A DNA stretch of 16,910 nucleotides from Allomyces macrogynus ATCC 38327 (taxonomy: Eukaryota > Blastocladiomycota > Blastocladiomycetes > Blastocladiales > Blastocladiaceae), in the NCBI GenBank assembly GCA_000151295.1, contig GG745386.1, forward strand, positions 100,011-116,920, in the 5' to 3' direction. The first letter of the stretch is position 1. The number at the start of each line of letters is the position of its first letter. Positions 9,859 through 16,910 of this stretch are shown here, one piece after another. Below the pieces are notes generated by a model. It searched no databases, was not told where the DNA came from, and saw nothing but the letters and a program-made list of their open reading frames with translations. Made by a program: the position numbers and the translations under genes.

Positions 9859-9936
9859 ACAATGCTCGCTGGTCGTGAGAGTGGGGGACGGATACCCAAC
9901 GTGTCAATTCAATTCAAGATAAACCGTTGTTTTAGT
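9859..9936. terminator. Shared 3' flank of two convergent genes
   Basis: Only 78 nt separate the UPF0390 stop (9856-9858) from the Sws1 stop (9939-9937). The segment is AT-rich and contains AGATAAA on the plus strand, a possible polyadenylation signal variant. The 3' UTRs probably overlap. Confidence 0.35.
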
Positions 9937-10744
9937 TCATTTCTCCCCGGTTCGCGGCGCCATCGATGCTCCCAACGCCGACGTTGCGCCGAGCATGGCG
10001 TCGAACAGCATATCCTGCGCGGCCGTGGGTGAGAGGGCTACCGTGACAGCGAGCCGGCAGTGGAGCGCGAGATGGACGGCGAGGAGATGCTGGCACTACA
10101 CGGACGGTCCAATCATGACGTGAGGCCGGGTCGGCCAGAAACCAAAAGTAGCGTCGCAGGTCACGACGTACCACGGCCATATCCCCCTCTTGCAGAACGG
10201 CGGCCTCGAACTCAGCACACGAGCAATACAGGCCATTCACAAGGCACCGCACGACCACATCCTGGCCTGCCATGGCTACCGACACCGCGTTCCAATCCTC
10301 CGCGCCAGCTGCGGCAGTCAAATGGTCCAGGGCCGTTGCGGATAGCTCCGGGAGGGCGACAGCGTCGTCGCCCGACCACAGATTGGCACGCGAAGAGTCG
10401 GTTCGCACAAGAACTGCCCACGTCAGGTCAGGTAAAGGCGTTGGCGCCAGCATCATCACAACGACATGCGTCTCGACGAGCGCCAGCGCGTGGAAGAGCA
10501 CGTCTTCGGCGACGATTGTGTAGAGCTGCAGCAAGACGTGATCGGGAATTGTAATTGGTGCGTCGATTGCACTGTTGGACAACCCGCCCTCGGCGTCCTC
10601 GCCGACGGCGCGGTGGTGGTGCAGCAAGCTTGTGATGCGACCAAGAATGGGGTTACGCGCTGCGCGCGGCGACTCAATGAAGCTGTCGTGCAAGCTGGTG
10701 CCGTGTGCTGTTGGTTGCGACGCGAGTTGATGATGATGGTTCAT
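9937..10744 (-). CDS. SWS1: SWIM zinc-finger protein of the Sws1/ZSWIM7 family, about 243 aa; exons 10744-10172 and 10095-9937
   Basis: Sws1/ZSWIM7 is the SWIM-domain partner of Rad51 paralogues in the Shu complex, which promotes Rad51 filament assembly in homologous recombination; it acts in the nucleus. The visible signature is the SWIM motif CxC(n)CxH: LYCSCAEFEAAVLQEGDMAV ends exon 1 and CQHLLAVHLALHCRL begins exon 2. This matches the human YCSC...CKHLLAVYL arrangement. Upstream, ITIPDHVLLQLYTIVAEDVL and HALALVETH fit the conserved N-terminal helices. A 76-nt intron (10171-10096, gtacgt...tgtag, phase 0) separates the zinc ligands. About 85 residues lie between the helices and CSC, roughly 45 more than in the human protein. 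The start is uncertain: in-frame ATGs also occur at 10762 and 10777, and the first 40 residues look poorly conserved. The promoter is shared divergently with the LRR gene (350 nt gap). Confidence 0.83.
10096..10171 (-). other. Spliceosomal intron splitting the SWIM motif (76 nt)
   Basis: It starts gtacgt and ends gtgtag on the minus strand. Splicing joins GTG to TGC, placing the CQH half after the CSC half. Unspliced, the frame stays open to 9932 and gives a protein lacking the second zinc-ligand pair. Confidence 0.85.
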
Positions 10745-11094
10745 TCCTGCAAGTCTCTTCATTCTTCGACATGACATTGAGCAGCGAGGTCGGACGTTTT
10801 GCTCATGGCAGCAGAACGCGGTCACATCCCACTGTGCAACCAACCGCAGGCAACCGCGTCCAATCGGAACCATCATCGCTCCCGACCAGTTTCCAGCGCC
10901 AAAGCAGCTGCCGTCGTGCGCATGGACCTTGGACTGCCAGCACCCTCAGCACCTGATCTGCGACTGCCCGCTGCTGGCCCTTCTCATCCACTGTGCTCAA
11001 CTCCGCTCAACGCTCTCTCGGGTCTCCTTGTCGCGTCGCGGGTGATTTCAGTACCCACACGCGTCATTTCGTGCTCTCTTGACTCGAATTGGCC
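10745..11094. promoter_or_regulatory. Divergent intergenic region between Sws1 and the LRR gene
   Basis: About 350 nt separate the chosen Sws1 start (minus) from the LRR start codon (plus). It should hold both promoters and leaders. I see no TATA box or clear palindromic operator. If Sws1 starts further upstream, part of this region is coding. Confidence 0.35.
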
Positions 11095-13221
11095 ATGTCG
11101 AGTCCAGCGACGAACGCTGTTGCTCCCGGAGCGGCCAACGCGACCGACGACAATGTCCCTGCCGCTCATGTCTTGATCTCGCCCGCTGTTCAAGGCAAAG
11201 GCCTGTTGGACCTCCCTGACGTGATCATCTCGCGCATTGCGACGGCCCTGGCCTCTTTGCTCTCATCACGGCGCCCAGGTGAGAAGAGTGTCAGCGAGAC
11301 ATTGAGCGATGTGGTTGGGATCGGCCTGCTGCATTTTGCTCGTGTCGCGCGCGTTACTTATGTGCCTGCCATTCGCGCCATGGTTGCTGCTGCATCAGTT
11401 CATTGGTTGCGCGCCCACGACTACGATGCGAGCGCGAAAATTACGCGGTTTCAGAACCACGCGCCGCTCAAGGCCATGCTCAACGTGGGTCGTATCGTGG
11501 AGACAACGCACCCGCCGCGATTGCTCCTGCTTCTTGATTGCATGGGCGACATCGTGACCGAGGTGCCCGAGAACGAGGAAGAGGAGGATGACTGGACGTA
11601 TTCGGTGCCCATGGACCTGATTGTGATCGCCGACCACCTCGTCCGTCGCTTTCTTATCAAGGCGCCACCCACGAGTGCAATTCCAGCACAGCTTGCCTTC
11701 ATTCCAATGCTGCCGTGGATTCCTGGCGCGCTCATGCCGCAGCCTCATGCTCACCAGCAAACCGATCCTGCTGTCGCGCTTCGTGTTCCACCTTCCATTG
11801 TGCTGGCCATTGTGGTCCCAGAGGGGGTGCTTCCCACGGCTCTCCCGCCTTCAGTGCATATCGTGCGCCTGGAGCACCGGTCGCGTGCCCCTACTCTGGA
11901 TCCATTTCACGCGCACATGTTGGCTCACAACCATGGGCACAACCAGAGCCTCCGTGCGCTCGCTGCGTTGCTACCTTGGATTGACTCGCTCCCGGGCCAC
12001 CTGCGCTTCTTGACGCTCGATTGTGCGACCACTGTGCCGCTTGCCAGTGTGATGCAAGACTTGTCCACGATTATGAGTCGTCTTCCACCCTCGCTTGAGC
12101 ACCTCGAGCTGATTTTGCCCAAGCTCACGAATGCGTCCGCCATTTCATCATCAACCTCGCCTCCATATTCTCTTCCTTTGGCCCTGAAATCACTGCGTCT
12201 TAGTGCGCACCTGTCCGACCATTATCAGCCGCCTGAACATCCTGCTCTGTTACCGCTATTTCGCGGCCTCGCGGTGCATGGAGTCACTCTCCGCTCGCTC
12301 GCCATTTCGTCCGTGACGCTCACCACGGTCACGATCACGGTCCTCACGTCGGCGCTTGGACCCGATCTGCTCGATCTCGAGTTGCGGATCGCGGAAAGCA
12401 TGGAGACGGCGATTTTGGAGCGTGTTGCGACCCGGTGCCCGAACGTGCGCACTGTTGTTCTTGCTCCACCCAGCGATCGGTATCCGTTGGGCGGGTACCA
12501 ATTTGGCCGCGCTCTGCACCAGTTCAAGCACTTGGCGTCGCTCACGGTCCACCGGCAGCTGAACGAGGGCGCCGAGGCTGTTGCGGCCGCGATAATGCCC
12601 GTGCACCAGCCGGATCAGCAGCGCGTCGTGCCGTTGCGCCGGCTGGTTGTGACGGGCCGCATGACCTCGGCGAGAAGCACCGAGTGGCACCAGCCGCTCA
12701 ACCCCGCAGGGACGTTCCGGCAGCCAGCCTCGAAACTCGACGACTCGGGGCTCGAGATGAAGGTGATCCCCGCGCTGTGGCACGCGGGACAGCACTTGGC
12801 CGTGCTGCACCTCGACTCGCTCCTCCATTCGCCAGCGGTGCTGGCCCGGCTCATTGCCGTTCTGCCTCACATGACGGCGCTTCGCGACCTGGGTCTTTCC
12901 AGCTGCGGCATGTTCCAGGGCGCGAGCGCCGACGTGTGTGCGCCGTTTGCGCGCGCGATTCCGCCGCGCGTCCGGTACCTCACGCTTGCCGAGTGCACCG
13001 TGGACGAGGATGGGCTACGCGCGCTTGTGGTCGAAAGCAACGTCGCGATGCGTCGTGTGATTGTCGTCGAGTCGGTGCTGCCGTGGATGTGGGACGAGGC
13101 CCGGTCCGAGAAGGAGGATGCGATGGCGGCTGGCGCGATGGTACAGGCGCGCCGCACGGCGGGAAAGTCGGGGATCGTTGACGTGTTTGTGGGCACGCGC
13201 GCCAAGCGTTATTGGTTGTGA
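11095..13221 (+). CDS. F-box-like / leucine-rich repeat protein, 708 aa, single exon
   Basis: A single long frame with good coding bias. Residues about 37-50 (LLDLPDVIISRIATAL) resemble the first helix of an F-box, and residues about 290-640 form irregular leucine-rich repeats of the ribonuclease-inhibitor/AMN1 type. Examples are HLRFLTLDC, SLEHLELILPKL, ALKSLRLSA, TLRSLAISS and ALRDLGLSSCGMF. If the F-box reading is right, it would be a substrate receptor of an SCF ubiquitin ligase, but the F-box is weak and this is inference. An acidic patch (PENEEEEDDW) lies near residue 160. There is no signal peptide. The ATG at 11095 is the first in frame. The TTG two codons earlier is not credible. No intron is needed. 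A decayed C-terminal paralogue lies at 7315-8077, so the family is duplicated locally. The specific substrate cannot be read from the sequence. Confidence 0.8.
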   Translation: MSSPATNAVAPGAANATDDNVPAAHVLISPAVQGKGLLDLPDVIISRIATALASLLSSRRPGEKSVSETLSDVVGIGLLHFARVARVTYVPAIRAMVAAASVHWLRAHDYDASAKITRFQNHAPLKAMLNVGRIVETTHPPRLLLLLDCMGDIVTEVPENEEEEDDWTYSVPMDLIVIADHLVRRFLIKAPPTSAIPAQLAFIPMLPWIPGALMPQPHAHQQTDPAVALRVPPSIVLAIVVPEGVLPTALPPSVHIVRLEHRSRAPTLDPFHAHMLAHNHGHNQSLRALAALLPWIDSLPGHLRFLTLDCATTVPLASVMQDLSTIMSRLPPSLEHLELILPKLTNASAISSSTSPPYSLPLALKSLRLSAHLSDHYQPPEHPALLPLFRGLAVHGVTLRSLAISSVTLTTVTITVLTSALGPDLLDLELRIAESMETAILERVATRCPNVRTVVLAPPSDRYPLGGYQFGRALHQFKHLASLTVHRQLNEGAEAVAAAIMPVHQPDQQRVVPLRRLVVTGRMTSARSTEWHQPLNPAGTFRQPASKLDDSGLEMKVIPALWHAGQHLAVLHLDSLLHSPAVLARLIAVLPHMTALRDLGLSSCGMFQGASADVCAPFARAIPPRVRYLTLAECTVDEDGLRALVVESNVAMRRVIVVESVLPWMWDEARSEKEDAMAAGAMVQARRTAGKSGIVDVFVGTRAKRYWL

Positions 13222-13909
13222 GACGAATGCTGCGTGCCACAAGGTGTGGCCGTCCGTTCGTGAGAACACGTATTCCCTTGTTGATTTGTTCAGGGTCATC
13301 CCAAAACGAGCGCAATTCGATTTCATCAGCTATATCTTCTAGTTGGTATCCATGTTTGTCCAGATGGTGCCCCTTTCGGTTTCTGTCAAATGCATTTCAA
13401 GCGGGCGCCAGACGGAACCCATCCTCACCCTTGTCAAGACGGCGTAAAGATGTATTGGAGGCATGACCTGTTTCTGTATTCATTCTTTTGTTGTGTCAGT
13501 GGTCATTCGTTGAGCGATCTTTGAATCAAGTCAACTTGAGAAGATTATCAAACTTGCGAATGGATCAGCAACAGTCGCATCATTTCGACAGATTGACTAC
13601 CACCCAAAATAAATTGAAGGCACGAATGACACCCGCACAGGCTTGAGTTACGACCAGCAGGCTCGAATGACGGCCATTCGCACGCGATCGAGAGTATTTG
13701 TGCGATTTAGAAGCATGGCTGTGACTTTGAGTGTTGATACTCAGCTCAAATGTAGTGGAGATAATAGGACTGCCAGCTGATCACTGGAATAACTATCAGT
13801 CGTCTCATTTTCAGAGTCTCACAAGATCATGGCCTGGCACCATCCACGTTAAGCTCTCAACAACATACATTGCAACTCTGTCGGCGACCCACGCACTGGC
13901 CATCTAGAA
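13222..13909. other. Intergenic, AT-richer, no supported gene
   Basis: About 690 nt downstream of the LRR gene with frequent stops in all frames. It contains an AATAAA at 13608-13613, about 390 nt after the LRR stop, a possible polyadenylation signal at an unusually long distance. The short phrase cgaatgac occurs twice (near 13624 and 13663). I see no mobile element ends. Confidence 0.45.
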
Positions 13910-14854
13910 CTCAACCGCCGCTGCCTCTCCTATGTGAAAAAGCGCGCGCGCGTGCGCAACTCACTGGACTGGGGCCCGCCATCCGCCCGCACCAGGACGC
14001 TTCCCCAGTCCTGACATCGGACCTGGCCGACTGGCTCGACGAAATCCGCAACAACGAAGTGGTTGCCGTCCGTCACGTCGACCAAGACGCGGCCCTCTGT
14101 CTGGCATGCCGCGAATGCGGCTTCGCGTGTCGACACTTTGCGGCGCTCGTCACAATCTTGTACGGAACAGGGAGGCGCCAGACACAATGTCGATATGCAC
14201 GCGGAAGAATGGTAAGAGCTGGAAAATCATACTGGCAGCTGCAAGTGCGGGACATCGAGTCGATGATTGGGCCGTACCGCTCGAGACTTGACGTTGAAGG
14301 CCACGGTCAGCTCTGTGCCAGCGATCCGCTGAATGACAAAGGACCAATCGCCCGCCGCGAGAGGTTAAGTGCCCTTGCAGATCAGTATCACCACGACCGA
14401 GAAGGCGGCGCCTTCGTACATCAAGGCGACGCAGGTCGCGTCGGGCCACTACGACTTGCAGTGGGCGGGCGTGACCGGTGGTGGCATGGAGACTGACATC
14501 GTACAGTCTATCAACGTCGAGTGGCCGTTGATCACCGCGCGGCCCACGGTCGTGTTGACTCGGGCGCTGAAATACTGCGGTGTCGACGCGCGCAGCTTGC
14601 CCAAGGCGCTCGTGCAGTAGGCCGACGAGGGATATTACTCGGACGTGAGCGTGGTCACGGTCAGTGTGACCGCTTAATATCGTGGGGGTGCTTGGGGTCC
14701 GCTTCGCGACCAATGCAGCAAGAATCTCGATGCGGCGCGGTCGTTTTGTCCGGATAAGAAGGATCAGATGACGTTTGAGACTCTGGTGGGGATGCTCAAT
14801 GCGCGAAATACGACGACGACGACGACGACGACGACGACAACGGTGGAGGTGTGA
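13910..14854 (+). pseudogene. Unrecognised protein family, copy 2, with in-frame stops and a frame change
   Basis: This is a paralogue of the minus-strand remnant at 3081-3877. Two plus-strand frames carry it. The first (about 13930-14290) has strong G/C third positions and reads LADWLDEIRNNEVVAVRHVD, ECGFACRHFAALVTILYGT and KSYWQLQVRD, the last resembling QSWSLQQRD of copy 1. The second (about 14372-14854) reads ISITTTEKAAPSYIKATQV, GGGMETDIVQSINVEWPL, LKYCGVDARSLP and FCPDKKDQMTF, ending in poly-Thr and TGA at 14852-14854. In-frame TAG (14618-14620) and TAA (14675-14677) interrupt it inside homologous sequence, and there is no in-frame ATG at the beginning. The frame change could be a frameshift or an intron ending ...cccttgcag at 14380; I could not find an intron that fixes everything. 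The CxxC/CxH cluster (CLACRECGFACRH) looks like a zinc site with a loose resemblance to SWIM. Function unknown. Confidence 0.6.
14810..14836 (+). repeat. (ACG)9 trinucleotide microsatellite
   Basis: Nine perfect ACG units followed by ACA ACG. In the frame of the pseudogene this encodes poly-threonine just before its stop. It creates a false arginine-rich frame on the other strand. Confidence 0.95.
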
Positions 14855-15250
14855 AGATGTTGGCTTTGGAAGCATCAGCAGCTGTCTCATTTGTGCTTGG
14901 GTCATGATGTCCATCCCTGTCCATTGGCAGTTTTGCTGTTGTGTCATGTTTAGTTTCCTGTGGCCCGGTTTGAGGATGGAATCCACACTCCAAATCTGTA
15001 CAGTTGCATTTCATCGCGCGCCCGACGGCGACGGGAGCAAAACAAGACACGACAAGACGATGGAGCGAGGGTGAGCAAAGTGCGAGCGCGGTACGAGGGC
15101 GAGAGGGAAGAGAGAAAACACTCAAAACTGACCACGATTCCCAACCACCAAAGCCAACAAAATCAATGCGAAAATCCAAAACACAACCCAGCGGGTAACC
15201 CAGCGCGCACGCGCACGAAACCGCACGTTCCCGTTTTCCCATCCCCGAAT
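14855..15250. other. Intergenic, 3' flank of lipin
   Basis: About 395 nt between the pseudogene stop and the lipin stop codon (minus strand). No frame shows recognisable homology. It would contain the lipin 3' UTR. No clear AATAAA on the minus strand was seen. Confidence 0.45.
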
Positions 15251-16910
15251 CTACAAGTACGGGTGCACGACCATCTCGCGCATCTGCTGCGCGAGCTGCG
15301 CGTCATCGTCATCCGCCTCGTCTTCATCCTCGGCATCGTACTCGTCGTACTCGTCGTCCTCATCATCCCCCTCATCCATCTCCTCCTCGTCCCCTTCCTC
15401 CCCGGGCGCACCGACCTCGCCGTCACCCCCTTCGCCCGCGGCCCCTTCCTCGTCCTCGGGCAATTCAATCGTGACGCTCGGCAGCGCCTGCCGCCAATAC
15501 GACCAGTCGTTGAACTCGGCCTGCACGTCGCGCGCGGCCGCGCGCACCGGCGGGAAAATCTGGTCGACCAGTCCCCCGAGCGCGACATACGTCGCCTTGT
15601 ACCCCTCGAGCAACTCGCGCCTGACTTCGCCCGTCGGGTTAATCGTGAAAATGCGCGAGACCGGCACGCCGACCGCGCGATACGAAAACGCGTCCGTCGA
15701 CCGGTTCCCAAAGCCCGCATAGAACGGCGTCTGCGTATCCGGCGCAAACAGCGACCGAATGTCACGCAGACACGCGACCTTGAACTCCTCGGGCCGCCGC
15801 TGAATCACTTCGCGCGTGAACGCCGCGACCAGCCGGTCGGGCGAGAGGAAGACTGGCCCGTCGGGGAGCTGGAACGCGCCCTGCTCCACTTTGTTCAGGT
15901 AATTGCGCGTGTACTGCGCCTGCCCGATCGCGCGTGACGTCAGGTACAGAATCTGGTACCCGTTGCGGCGCACGCCTGTGTAGAGCGAGGCCACGCCCGA
16001 GTGCGTCCAGTCGCGCCCGACCATCGTGAATAAATGGCCCAAGGCGTCGGATTTGGTGATGGTTCCGTCGATATCGGAAATCACGATTTTCTCGGTCCAG
16101 TCCCAGAGAAAGATCCGCGCGTGGCATTCGGCGCGGCCTTGCAGCGAGGAAACGACCGTGAAGGTCACTTGGTTCGCGCCGCGCTGCAGCCCGAGGGACT
16201 TGAGTTGCTCGGACGTCAGCCGCAACGTCTTCATGTAGTGCCGGTCGGCGCCCGCGTCGGCCGCAGGAACGTCGGCGGGGGTCGGGACGGGGGACGCCGG
16301 CAGGTGCACGTCCGCGGGCACCGGCACCTTGATCTCGTCGACCGACTGCGCGCGCACCGGAGGTTCCGGCGCGGGCACAACGGGATCGACGGGCATGTCC
16401 GAGTGCGACCGTGCATCGGCCGCAAGCCGCGGCGGGGCGATCGCGCGTGGGGCCGCGGCCGTGTCGGGCGCGGCGGCGGATGACCGCGCGCCGCGCGACC
16501 ACCACCGCCACGAACTGCGTTTCGGTGGCGCCGGGGCGGCTTGCGCGAGGAGGTTCTGCACGGCCGTGTCAGGCAGCGGCGTGTGGAAGACGAGCTGGCT
16601 GAGCAGGACGGGCGCGGCGACGGACCACGGGAGGAAGCGGCCGTCGAGTTTGACCACGAGGTCGCGCGAAGTCAAGAGGGTCGGGTGCGACGAGAATTGG
16701 TCGTAGGAGACGCGTTTCGCGAGAAATTCGCCGTCGGTCAGCTACACAGCGTGCAATGCGCGCGTTAGCGACTCGGTCGACACGGAAATCTTGGGGAAAG
16801 TCGCGCACGTACGTCCTGTCGGTACCCGCACAGCGACAAGTCAATCGGCACCGTCCTATCATCGCCCTGCGGGACCAGTGCGCGCGTCGTCGACACGACC
16901 GACCCGGGCC
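15251..16910 (-). CDS. PAH1: Lipin / Mg2+-dependent phosphatidate phosphatase (Pah1 family), partial at the 5' end; exons >16910-16813 and 16741-15251
   Basis: Lipin dephosphorylates phosphatidate to diacylglycerol for triacylglycerol and phospholipid synthesis. It moves between cytosol and the nuclear/ER membrane. The catalytic C-LIP domain is complete: LRLTSEQLKSLGLQRGANQV, then the HAD motif DIDGT (nt 16075-16061) in VISDIDGTITKSDALGH, then YLTSRAIGQA and FYAGFGNRSTDAFSYRAVGV. The upstream exon (VPIDLSLCGYRQD) joins LTDGEFLAKRVSYDQF through a 71-nt intron, followed by DLVVKLDGRF, LPWSVAAPVLLSQLVF and a Trp-rich SSWRWWSRG, all in family order. The N-LIP domain and start codon lie beyond the right edge; 528 residues are visible. 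A Pro/Ala-rich linker separates the two parts. The tail is very acidic (about 40 D/E residues) and ends MVVHPYL. In yeast Pah1 an acidic tail recruits the Nem1-Spo7 phosphatase, so a similar regulatory role is a reasonable inference here. Confidence 0.96.
16742..16812 (-). other. Spliceosomal intron in lipin (71 nt)
   Basis: On the minus strand it starts gtacgt, contains a perfect CTAAC branch site and ends gtgtag, in phase 0. The in-frame TAG just before the second exon is its acceptor. Removal joins CGYRQD to LTDGEF, as lipin homologues require. Confidence 0.9.

Noticed and set aside
14100..14150. SWIM zinc finger of a MULE-type transposase in copy 2
   Set aside because: CLACRECGFACRH only loosely fits the CxC(n)CxH pattern. 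There are no transposase motifs, terminal repeats or target duplications, and copy 1 does not keep the cysteines.
14618..14677. Reassigned stop codons (TAG/TAA read as amino acids)
   Set aside because: The DUF4139, UPF0390 and lipin genes end with TAG at family-typical C-termini, so the standard code holds.
14767..14986. Arginine-rich minus-strand protein near the ACG repeat
   Set aside because: The poly-Arg/Ser text is only the reverse reading of the (ACG)9 microsatellite.
1..16910. tRNA, rRNA, CRISPR array, insertion sequence or retrotransposon
   Set aside because: I looked for conserved tRNA arm motifs, spaced direct repeats, long terminal repeats and RT/integrase motifs and saw none.

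Overview
The window is nuclear DNA of a eukaryote, most likely a fungus. Coding sequence is GC-rich with strong G/C preference at third positions. Genes are compact and cut by short introns (six supported, 70-80 nt, GT...AG, several with a CTAAC/CTGAC/TTGAC-like branch site). The gene set includes a fungal-type DUF4139 protein, MCM4 and lipin. A zoosporic, early-diverging fungus such as a member of Blastocladiomycota would fit, but that is inference from style and not a demonstrated placement. There are no operons, Shine-Dalgarno sites, CRISPR arrays or recognisable tRNA/rRNA genes.

Layout from left to right: a DUF4140/DUF4139 protein (564-2547, +, one intron); a decayed copy of an unrecognised protein family (3081-3877, -, one frameshift); MCM4 replicative helicase subunit (4148-6890, -, one intron); a 5'-truncated, multiply frameshifted copy of a leucine-rich-repeat gene (about 7315-8077, +); a 1.3 kb poorly coding stretch; a small UPF0390 protein (9415-9858, +, two introns); a SWIM-domain Sws1/ZSWIM7 homologue (9937-10744, -, one intron splitting the zinc motif), convergent with the previous gene; an intact 708-residue F-box-like/LRR protein (11095-13221, +); a second decayed copy of the unrecognised family (about 13910-14854, +); and lipin/phosphatidate phosphatase (15251 to beyond the right edge, -, one intron visible).

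Housekeeping genes (replication, recombination, lipid synthesis, a small nucleolar-type protein) alternate with two lineage-specific families that each occur twice here. For the LRR family one copy is intact and one is wrecked. For the unrecognised family both copies carry lesions: a homopolymer frameshift in one, two in-frame stops in the other. The most notable result is this unnamed family, recovered by aligning the two decayed copies with each other: about 80 residues align without gaps, and a further block aligns at the C-terminus. I see no obvious new defence or mobile system. MCM4 and Sws1 both act in chromosome maintenance, but nothing in the sequence suggests their proximity matters.
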